Shown piece after piece: positions 15,287 to 23,159 of a stretch of DNA of 24,190 bases (position 1 is the first letter of the stretch; every line of letters starts with the position of its first letter). This stretch comes from SZUA-584 sp964441275. GTDB taxonomy: Bacteria; Bacillota; Clostridia; Christensenellales; SZUA-584. Where the stretch lies: positions 1 through 24,190 of the forward strand of contig CAYTUG010000023.1 of assembly GCA_964441275.1 (NCBI GenBank). The letters are read 5' to 3'. The position numbers were made by a program, and so were the translations under genes. The notes under the pieces were generated by a model that was not told the origin of the DNA, searched no databases, and saw only the letters and a list, made by a program, of their open reading frames with translations.

Positions 15287-18200
15287 TTATAGCGGCAATT
15301 CCGAGCCTAAATCTTCATCATAATCGTCAAACCCGCCTAAATATTGCACGCCTGCGCTTTCAAACCGCAACGATACGTCTTCATTCAGAATGTTTTTAAT
15401 AACATCTATGTTTTTATAACGCTTCATACCCGTTCCGGCAGGTATAAGCTTGCCTATTATAACGTTTTCTTTAAGCCCTATCAACGGATCGGACTTACCC
15501 TTGATAGCCGCCTCGGTGAGCACGCGGGTTGTTTCCTGGAAAGACGCCGCGGAAAGGAACGAATCGGTCGCAAGCGAAGCTTTTGTTATTCCTAACAAAA
15601 CCCGTTTGGCAGTTGCCAATTTTTTGTTATCGCGCATAACGCGTTCGTTTTCCTTATCAAAATGATGAATATCAACAAGCGAACCGGCTAACAAATCGGT
15701 ATCGCCAGCGTCCTCAACTTTACATTTTTTCAGCATCTGCCTGATAATTATTTCTATATGTTTGTCTGAAATCTCAACGCCCTGCAGCCTATACACCATT
15801 TGCACCTCTTTTAAAAGGTAAGCCTGAACGCCTTTAGCGCCTTTTATTTTGAGTATGTCATTTGGATTTATTGAGCCTTCGGTTATCTCGTCACCCGCTT
15901 CAACAATATCGCCTTCTTTAACTTTAACCCTCGAGCCAAAAGGGATAGTATAAACTTCGGCGTTTCCATCCTCGGATGTAACCGTAACCTCTTGTTTTTT
16001 GCGCGCATCGCCAATCGAGACTTTACCCGCTATTTCGCTTATAACCGCCAACCCTTTAGGTTTTCTTGCTTCAAAAAGTTCTTCTACCCGGGGCAGTCCG
16101 TGCGTAATATCTTCGCCCGCAACCCCGCCGGTATGAAATGTTCGCATTGTCAGCTGGGTGCCGGGCTCCCCGATTGACTGGGCCGCTATTATCCCTACCG
16201 CCTCCCCTATGCTGACCAGCTCGCCGGACGACATATCCGCGCCGTAACATTTTGCGCATACGCCGTGTTGGGTTTTGCACGTAAGCACAGTGCGTATATA
16301 AGCGCCCTTTATGCCCGCTTTTTCTATCTTGCGGCAATGATCATAGGTTATCATTTCGTCGCTGCGCACTATTATTTCGCCTGTTTTGGTATCAACAATA
16401 TCGGCAGCGGCAAAACGGCCGCCTACTCTGTCTATAAAAGGCTCGATTATTTCTTCGCCGTCTAACAAATCGCCAACGTAAACCCCCTGCGGAGTATCCG
16501 TATCTTTAAGACAATCGTGCTCTCTTATTATTACGTCTTGGCTTACGTCAACCAAACGACGCGTTAAATAACCCGAGTCCGCCGTGCGCAACGCGGTATC
16601 CGCAAGCCCTTTCCTGGCGCCATGCGTAGATATGAAAAATTCAAGAACCGTCAACCCCTCACGGAAATTTGCACGTATGGGAATTTCAATAATTTCGCCC
16701 GAAGGGTCAACCATCAACCCGCGCATTCCCGCAAGCTGTCTTATTTGGTTTGTAGACCCGCGTGCGCCCGAGCTTGCCATCATATACACCGGATTAAACG
16801 GGTTTAAGCTTTTCATGAGCGCATCGCTTATAGAATTTGTGGTATCCGCCCAAACTTTTATTACGTTCTCTCTTCTTTCTTTGTTGGTAAGATATCCGCG
16901 TTTGAATTTCTTTTCAATCTCAACAACCTTTTCTTCAGCTTTTTGAATATATTCGGATTTTTCTTCAGGCACAACAATATCGCTCACGCTTATAGTTATT
17001 GCGCCTATTGTAGAATAGTGAAACCCAAGCCTTTTAATGTTATCAAGCATTTCGGCGGTTTTTGTTTCGCCGTGTTTTCTGTAACAGAAATCAACTATCT
17101 TGCCAAGCTGTTTTTTATCGACAAGAGCATCAACCTCAAATAAAAACTCGTTGCCCGGCTGACTCCTGTCTACCATACCTAAGTTTTGAGGTATGGCATC
17201 GTTAAAAATAATGCGTCCGGGGGTTGTTTTAATCGTTTTGTGTTCTTGTTTGCCGTCAATCTGCTTAGTTATGCGCACGTCAACCATAGCTTGCAGATCA
17301 ATTTGACCTGTTTGATAAGCTATAACCGCCTCTTCGGGCGATGCGAATACCGAGCCTTCACCCACCGCGCCTTCTTTATGTATAGTTAAATAATAGCTTC
17401 CAATAACCATATCCTGAGTCGGGCTTACAACCGGTTTGCCGTCTTGCGGTTTTAATATGTTGTTTGCCGCCAGCATAAGAAAACGACATTCGGCCTGCGC
17501 TTCTACGGAAAGCGGAACGTGCACCGCCATCTGGTCTCCGTCAAAGTCGGCATTGTATGCGGTGCAAACCAAAGGGTGCAGCTTTAAAGCCTTGCCCTCG
17601 ACAAGCACCGGCTCAAACGCTTGAATTCCAAGCCTATGCAGCGTCGGCGCTCTGTTGAGCAATACGGGATGATCTTTAATTACTGTTTCAAGCACACCCC
17701 AAACTTCGGGGCGCACACGCTCTACCATACGTTTTGCGCTTTTTATATTGTGCGCCAAACCTTCTTCCACCAATTTTTTCATCACAAAAGGTTTAAACAA
17801 CTCTAACGCCATTTCTTTTGGAAGACCGCATTGATACATTTTCAAATCGGGGCCTACCACTATTACGCTTCTTCCTGAATAATCAACGCGCTTTCCGAGC
17901 AGGTTCTGACGAAAACGCCCCTGTTTCCCGCGCAGCATATCGGATAAAGACTTAAGCGGCCTGTTTCCCGGACCGGTGACGGGCCGCCCGCGCCGGCCGT
18001 TGTCTATAAGCGCGTCCACGGCCTCTTGCAGCATTCGTTTTTCATTGCGCACAATAATATCGGGCGCCCTGAGCGAAAGCAGCCTGTTCAAACGATTGTT
18101 GCGGTTAATAACGCGCCTGTACAAGTCGTTTAAATCGCTGGTTGCAAATCTTCCGCCGTCCAATTGCACCATAGGCCTAAGCTCCGGCGGTATTATCGGT

Positions 18201-18895
18201 ATACAGTCAAGTATTATCCATTCGGGTTTATTCCCGGATTGCCGGAAGGCTTCTATAACCTCAAGGCGCTTGATAGCGCGCACCCGCCTTTGGCCCGAAC
18301 AATTTTCCAACTCTTTTTTAAGTTCGTCCGATGATTTGACTAAATCAATTCTTTTTAGCAACTCTTTTATGCCTTCGGCGCCCATTTTGGCAACGAACGC
18401 ATCTTCTCCCAACGTTTCCTGGTGTTCCCGCAGCTCTCTATCGGTTAAAAGTTGTTTATATTCAAGGCCGGTCTCTTTAGGATCAATTACAACAAAAGCG
18501 GCAAAATACAGCACCTTCTCAAGGTCGCGCGGAGACATATCGAGCAGCAGTCCCATCCTTGAGGGTATCCCTTTAAAATACCATATATGGGAAACCGGAG
18601 CAGCCAATTCTATGTGCCCCATACGTTCCCGCCGCACCTTTGCGCGCGTAACTTCAACTCCGCACTTATCGCAAATTATACCCTTGTAGCGTACCCTTTT
18701 ATAACGTCCGCAATGGCATTCCCAATCCTTTGTGGGCCCGAAAATACGTTCACAAAAAAGCCCGTCTTTTTCGGGTTTTAACGTCCGATAGTTTATGGTC
18801 TCCGGCTTTTTAACTTCCCCGCGCGACCATTCTCTAATCTTTTCAGGAGATGCTAATCCTATCTGAATGGAATCAAAATTGCCGATGTCAAACAA
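15287..18895 (-). CDS. rpoC: DNA-directed RNA polymerase beta' subunit
   Basis: This 1202-residue subunit carries the catalytic motif NADFDGDQMAVH (from about residue 447), whose three aspartates bind the active-site magnesium. The N-terminal zinc ribbon (CHCG, then CDKCG, near residues 59-78) and the second zinc site (HDC, then CKTQHGVCAKC) are present, as are the bridge-helix and trigger-loop regions (ARKGLADTALRTADSGYLTRR). TTG 18895 is the start (reading MFDIGNFDSIQIGLASPEK, the standard N-terminus) with GAGGAGAGGG five bases upstream. It lies 29 bases after rpoB. Length is normal for Clostridia, without large insertions. Confidence 0.98.
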   Translation of the reverse strand: MFDIGNFDSIQIGLASPEKIREWSRGEVKKPETINYRTLKPEKDGLFCERIFGPTKDWECHCGRYKRVRYKGIICDKCGVEVTRAKVRRERMGHIELAAPVSHIWYFKGIPSRMGLLLDMSPRDLEKVLYFAAFVVIDPKETGLEYKQLLTDRELREHQETLGEDAFVAKMGAEGIKELLKRIDLVKSSDELKKELENCSGQRRVRAIKRLEVIEAFRQSGNKPEWIILDCIPIIPPELRPMVQLDGGRFATSDLNDLYRRVINRNNRLNRLLSLRAPDIIVRNEKRMLQEAVDALIDNGRRGRPVTGPGNRPLKSLSDMLRGKQGRFRQNLLGKRVDYSGRSVIVVGPDLKMYQCGLPKEMALELFKPFVMKKLVEEGLAHNIKSAKRMVERVRPEVWGVLETVIKDHPVLLNRAPTLHRLGIQAFEPVLVEGKALKLHPLVCTAYNADFDGDQMAVHVPLSVEAQAECRFLMLAANNILKPQDGKPVVSPTQDMVIGSYYLTIHKEGAVGEGSVFASPEEAVIAYQTGQIDLQAMVDVRITKQIDGKQEHKTIKTTPGRIIFNDAIPQNLGMVDRSQPGNEFLFEVDALVDKKQLGKIVDFCYRKHGETKTAEMLDNIKRLGFHYSTIGAITISVSDIVVPEEKSEYIQKAEEKVVEIEKKFKRGYLTNKERRENVIKVWADTTNSISDALMKSLNPFNPVYMMASSGARGSTNQIRQLAGMRGLMVDPSGEIIEIPIRANFREGLTVLEFFISTHGARKGLADTALRTADSGYLTRRLVDVSQDVIIREHDCLKDTDTPQGVYVGDLLDGEEIIEPFIDRVGGRFAAADIVDTKTGEIIVRSDEMITYDHCRKIEKAGIKGAYIRTVLTCKTQHGVCAKCYGADMSSGELVSIGEAVGIIAAQSIGEPGTQLTMRTFHTGGVAGEDITHGLPRVEELFEARKPKGLAVISEIAGKVSIGDARKKQEVTVTSEDGNAEVYTIPFGSRVKVKEGDIVEAGDEITEGSINPNDILKIKGAKGVQAYLLKEVQMVYRLQGVEISDKHIEIIIRQMLKKCKVEDAGDTDLLAGSLVDIHHFDKENERVMRDNKKLATAKRVLLGITKASLATDSFLSAASFQETTRVLTEAAIKGKSDPLIGLKENVIIGKLIPAGTGMKRYKNIDVIKNILNEDVSLRFESAGVQYLGGFDDYDEDLGSELPL

Positions 18896-18924
18896 TCAAT
18901 CCCTCTCCTCTCATTTAAAAACTA

Positions 18925-21900
18925 TTAATCTTTATCATCAAAATCGTCATCGAACAGGTTATCTTTTTCAATAAGCCCCTCTAACGACTCAATTTCAATA
19001 TCGTCATATTTATTGCGGCGATGTTTTTTCCTATGCCCGTCGGACAAATCATCTTCATCGTCCATATCTTCGTCTTCTTCGACATCTTCATCATCTTCGA
19101 TATCTTCATCGTCTTCGATGTCTTCTTCGTCTTCGATGTCTTCTTCGTCCATATCTTCGGCATCCGTTTTATCTTCGCCGTCATCCGCATCATCCGGTTG
19201 AACATCTTTGATGTCTGCGTTGATATCGGCAAGCCCGTCAATATCGGGAACGTCAAACTCTTCAAAGTTTATATCCGAGAAATCTTCATCGGCATCCTTG
19301 CTTGTCTTTTTATCCGCAAAGTCAACCTCTACACCTTCAATGTTAACTTCAAGCCCTGCAAAATCATCATCGATGCTCTCTTTTATGGCGATTTCCTCAC
19401 CCACGTCTCCTATAATTTTTACATTGAGCGCAAGAGACTGCATTTCTTTAATCAGCACCTTAAAGGATTCCGGCACCCCGGGTTCGGGTATGTTTTCTCC
19501 TTTAACTATTGCTTCGTACGTTTTAACGCGCCCCACAACATCATCGGATTTAACGGTAAGTATTTCCTGAAGAGTGTTAGCCGCCCCGTATGCTTCAAGA
19601 GCCCAAACTTCCATTTCTCCAAAACGCTGCCCCCCAAACTGTGCTTTTCCTCCTAACGGCTGCTGAGTGACAAGCGAATACGGACCGGTTGAGCGCGCGT
19701 GAATTTTATCGTCAACCAAGTGATGCAGTTTTAATATATACATATTCCCTACAGTCACCCGGTTCTCAAACGGTTCTCCGCTGCGGCCGTCATAAAGCAC
19801 GGTTTTTCCATCCGGATTAAGTTGTAATTTTTCGAACAGCGCCATTGTATCAAGTTCCGACGCTCCATCGAAAACAGGCGATGCAACGCGCCAGCCTAAA
19901 ACCGTAGCAACATATCCGAGATGAACCTCGAGCACCTGGCCTATGTTCATCCGCGAAGGAACGCCGAGCGGGTTAAGAACAATATCCAGCGGTGTGCCGT
20001 CCGGCAGAAAAGGCATATCTTCAATAGGCAATATACGGGATATAACGCCTTTATTCCCGTGCCGTCCGGCAATTTTATCCCCTACTGAAATTTTTCTTTT
20101 CTGGGCAATATAACAGCGCACAAGTTTATTTACGCCTGCGGTAAGCTCATCTTTATTCTCACGGGTGAACACTTTAATGTCCACTACAATGCCTTCTTCG
20201 CCATGCGGAACTCTAAGCGAGGTGTCGCGCACTTCTCTTGCTTTTTCGCCAAATATTGCGCGCAAAAGGCGTTCTTCGGCGGTAAGCTCAGTCTCTCCCT
20301 TTGGAGTTACTTTCCCCACAAGTATATCGCCGGCGCGAACCTCGGCGCCTATACGGATAATCCCTCTCTCGTCAAGATTTTTTAACGCTTCATCGCCTAC
20401 GTTTGGTATATCGCGGGTAATTTCCTCGGGCCCAAGCTTTGTGTCACGCGCTTCAGACTCGTAACCTTCTATATGGATTGATGTAAATACGTCATCTTGC
20501 ACTAAACGTTCGCTTATCAAAATTGCGTCTTCGTAGTTATAACCTTCCCAAGTCATAAACCCGACAAGAACGTTGCGCCCAAGCGCAAGCTCTCCTAACT
20601 CTGTTGAAGGCCCGTCGGCTATAACATCGCCCTTGTTAATTTTATCTCCCACTTTTACAATGGGCGTCTGGTTTACACACGTTCCCTGATTCGATCGTGC
20701 AAACTTAATAAGTTTATATTCGCGCGTTTTTTTGCCTTCGCAGACAACTATTTTGTTAGCCGAAACGCTTTTTACAACTCCATCCTCGGCAGCAATAACA
20801 ACCGCACCGGAATCGAGCGCCGCCTTGTATTCCATTCCCGTGCCAATAAGGGGCGCCTCGGTAACGGTCAGCGGCACCGCCTGCCTTTGCATATTTGAGC
20901 CCATAAGAGCACGGTTGGCATCATCGTTTTCTAAAAACGGTATAAGCGCCGTAGCAACCGACACAAGCTGTTTGGGAGATACGTCCATCAGGTCAACTTC
21001 ATCACGCGATACTTCAACAATTTCTTCGCTTCTGCGCGACATAACGCGTGTTTTTGTGAAAAAACCATCCTCGCCGATTGGCTCGTTTGCCTGGGCGACT
21101 ATATATTTGTCTTCTTCGTCCGCGGTAAGATAAACGATTTTGTTTGTGATTATTTTTTTGTTTTTGTCGATTATTCTGTACGGCGATTCAATAAATCCGT
21201 ATTCGTTTATTCGGGCGTACGTGGAAAGAGAACCAATAAGCCCGATGTTTGGTCCTTCGGGTGTTTCTATAGGACACATGCGTCCATAATGAGTATGGTG
21301 AACATCGCGCACATCAAAAGACGCGCGTTCTCGGTTAAGCCCGCCCGGCCCTAACGCGGACAAACGGCGTTTGTGGGTTAACTCCGCAAGCGGATTCGTC
21401 TGGTCCATAAACTGCGATAGCTGTGACGAGCCGAAAAACTCTTTTATAGCGGCAGTCACCGGTCTGATATTAATAAGATTCGAGGGCGTTGCAACGTCCA
21501 TATCCTGAACCGACATACGCTCTCTGACAACTCTTTCAAGCCTTGAGAGGCCAACCCTTATCTGGTTTTGCAGCAGCTCGCCCACGCTGCGCAGCCTTCT
21601 GTTGCCAAGATGGTCGATATCGTCCGTTTTGCCAATTCCGTATTTTAGGCCCATATGATAACTTATTGATGCAATTATATCATCGACAATTATATGTTTT
21701 GGTATTAATGCGTCTATGTTTTGTGAGATCTTGGTTTTGAGGGCGTTTATATCTTTACCGCATTCCTCTAAAATTGCTTTAAAAGTCGGGTAATGCACTT
21801 TCTCATTTATTCCCACTTCTTTTGGGTCAAACGATAGATAGCTCTTTGCGCTAACAAAATTGTTACCCACAACTTTGACATGCGCTTCTCCTATAAGCAG

Positions 21901-22875
21901 GGTAACGATATTTATACCCGAGTTTTCAATTTGGTGCGCAACTTCGCGCGAAATCAGCTCTTCTTTTTGAGCTAAAAGCTCTCCGTCTTCCGTGACTATA
22001 TTGTCTGCGCTTTTAAAACCTTCAATGCGCATTGCAAGAGAGAGTTTATTGTTGAATTTATATCTGCCCACCCGAGCTAAATCATAACGCCTTTGATCAA
22101 AAAATAACGAATCAATCAGCATGCGGGCACTTTCAACCGTGGGCGGTTCGCCCGGCCTTAAACGGCGGTATATTTCGACTAAACCCTCTTCAACGCTTTG
22201 TGTGCCGTCTTTCTTAAAAGTAGCTGAAAGAAAATCCTCGTCTCCAAACAGCTCGACTATTTCTCTGTCGGTTCCGCAACCCATAGCGCGCATAAGCACA
22301 GTCATCGGAAGTTTACGGGTTCTGTCAACCCGCACCCAATAACAATCGTTGCTGTCCGTTTCGTATTCAAGCCAAGCGCCCCGGTTGGGGATCACGGTTG
22401 CCGAAAAAAGTTTTTTACCCGACTTATCGATAGCAACATCATAGTATACCCCGGGTGAGCGCACGAGCTGGCTGACAATAACGCGCTCGGCTCCGTTTAT
22501 TATGAAAGTGCCTTTTCCGGTCATGAGCGGAAAATCGCCCATAAACACTTCCTGCTCTTTCATCTCGCCGGTCTCTTTATTTATAAGCCGAACGATAACC
22601 TTTAGCGGCGCTGCGTAGTTTACATCCCTTTCTTTGCATTCTTCAACGCTATACTTAGGTTCGTCTTCAATATGATAATCAACAAACTCAAGTATCAGGT
22701 TTTCAGAATAATCGGTAATAGGCGAAATATCATTAAGCACTTCTTTAAGACCGACTTTTAGAAAATTATTATATGAGTTCTTTTGGATCTCAATTAGATC
22801 CGGCACATCCAGCACTTCTTCAATCTTTGAGAAGCTCATCCTGTTTCTCTTACCGATTTCTATTTCGTGCATCAT
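18925..22875 (-). CDS. rpoB: DNA-directed RNA polymerase beta subunit with acidic C-terminal tail
   Basis: This beta subunit is about 1316 residues long. Conserved regions are intact, including the rifampicin region (SSQLSQFMDQTNPLAE, THKRRLSALGPGG, around residues 480-515) with wild-type His and Ser, and KRKISVGDKIAGRHGNKG. After the canonical C-terminus (about residue 1185) there is an extra tail of some 130 residues, very rich in Asp and Glu, with a six-residue repeat (EDIEDD) encoded by an 18-bp tandem repeat, then a short basic patch (HRKKHRR). The start is uncertain: the ATG pair at 22875 fits homologues, but AGGAG is 16 bases upstream; GTG 22890 is only one base from it. rplL is not upstream. 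Confidence 0.96.
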   Translation of the reverse strand: MMHEIEIGKRNRMSFSKIEEVLDVPDLIEIQKNSYNNFLKVGLKEVLNDISPITDYSENLILEFVDYHIEDEPKYSVEECKERDVNYAAPLKVIVRLINKETGEMKEQEVFMGDFPLMTGKGTFIINGAERVIVSQLVRSPGVYYDVAIDKSGKKLFSATVIPNRGAWLEYETDSNDCYWVRVDRTRKLPMTVLMRAMGCGTDREIVELFGDEDFLSATFKKDGTQSVEEGLVEIYRRLRPGEPPTVESARMLIDSLFFDQRRYDLARVGRYKFNNKLSLAMRIEGFKSADNIVTEDGELLAQKEELISREVAHQIENSGINIVTLLIGEAHVKVVGNNFVSAKSYLSFDPKEVGINEKVHYPTFKAILEECGKDINALKTKISQNIDALIPKHIIVDDIIASISYHMGLKYGIGKTDDIDHLGNRRLRSVGELLQNQIRVGLSRLERVVRERMSVQDMDVATPSNLINIRPVTAAIKEFFGSSQLSQFMDQTNPLAELTHKRRLSALGPGGLNRERASFDVRDVHHTHYGRMCPIETPEGPNIGLIGSLSTYARINEYGFIESPYRIIDKNKKIITNKIVYLTADEEDKYIVAQANEPIGEDGFFTKTRVMSRRSEEIVEVSRDEVDLMDVSPKQLVSVATALIPFLENDDANRALMGSNMQRQAVPLTVTEAPLIGTGMEYKAALDSGAVVIAAEDGVVKSVSANKIVVCEGKKTREYKLIKFARSNQGTCVNQTPIVKVGDKINKGDVIADGPSTELGELALGRNVLVGFMTWEGYNYEDAILISERLVQDDVFTSIHIEGYESEARDTKLGPEEITRDIPNVGDEALKNLDERGIIRIGAEVRAGDILVGKVTPKGETELTAEERLLRAIFGEKAREVRDTSLRVPHGEEGIVVDIKVFTRENKDELTAGVNKLVRCYIAQKRKISVGDKIAGRHGNKGVISRILPIEDMPFLPDGTPLDIVLNPLGVPSRMNIGQVLEVHLGYVATVLGWRVASPVFDGASELDTMALFEKLQLNPDGKTVLYDGRSGEPFENRVTVGNMYILKLHHLVDDKIHARSTGPYSLVTQQPLGGKAQFGGQRFGEMEVWALEAYGAANTLQEILTVKSDDVVGRVKTYEAIVKGENIPEPGVPESFKVLIKEMQSLALNVKIIGDVGEEIAIKESIDDDFAGLEVNIEGVEVDFADKKTSKDADEDFSDINFEEFDVPDIDGLADINADIKDVQPDDADDGEDKTDAEDMDEEDIEDEEDIEDDEDIEDDEDVEEDEDMDDEDDLSDGHRKKHRRNKYDDIEIESLEGLIEKDNLFDDDFDDKD
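19063..19152 (-). repeat. Five-copy 18-bp tandem repeat inside rpoB
   Basis: Five imperfect 18-base units follow one another (19063, 19081, 19099, 19117 and 19135), each a variant of GATATCTTCATCGTCTTC on the plus strand. On the coding strand they encode the acidic hexapeptide pattern D/E-D/E-E/D-D-I/V-E. The 18-base period keeps frame, so gains or losses of units would change tail length without breaking rpoB. Confidence 0.85.
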
Positions 22876-23107
22876 ATACTTTTTAACCACTCTCCTGTTT
22901 ATACAAAATGAAAATTGGACAGTATTTTTAGATAAAGGCACCAGCTGATTATTCCCAAAATAAAACCGCTTTATACAGTTTTTTATAAAAACAGCATAAA
23001 AACGACCTTAAGAAATCCGGTGCCCATTAAGGGAAAAACGATACAAAATAAGCGCCTTTTGGTAACAAATATAAAGACTCCCCCATTATCTGTGCATGTT
23101 AATGCAA
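22876..23107 (-). promoter_or_regulatory. Long rpoB leader with attenuator-like hairpins
   Basis: About 230 bases lie between the predicted transcription start and rpoB, with no convincing coding region. On the minus strand, CCTTAA (23032-23027) pairs with TTAAGG (23011-23006) around a 15-base loop and is followed by a T-rich tract. Further on, AAACTG (22981-22976) pairs with CGGTTT (22968-22963) and is followed by TATTTT. Either could act as a weak attenuator. No known leader class was recognised. Confidence 0.35.
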
Positions 23108-23113
23108 TATAGT

Positions 23114-23142
23114 ATATTACTACAATATTATATTGCTGTCAA
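23114..23142 (-). promoter_or_regulatory. Promoter of rpoB-rpoC
   Basis: On the minus strand a perfect TTGACA (23142-23137), a 17-base spacer and TAATAT (23119-23114) form a strong sigma-A-type promoter between the IS30 element and rpoB. It is the only good promoter seen upstream of rpoB in this window. Confidence 0.78.
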
Positions 23143-23159
23143 TATAAATATTTGTGTTT

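Noticed and set aside
17960..17975. TTTCCCGG inside rpoC as a Noc-binding site
   Set aside because: Only half of the Noc consensus is matched and it lies in constrained coding sequence, so chance is the simplest reading.
17976..18689. 237-codon plus-strand frame over rpoC
   Set aside because: It is antisense to the highly conserved rpoC N-terminal region and has no recognisable domain.
19013..19201. Plus-strand serine-rich reading frame opposite the rpoB 3' end
   Set aside because: It is the antisense shadow of the GAT/GAA repeats in rpoB and has no independent support.
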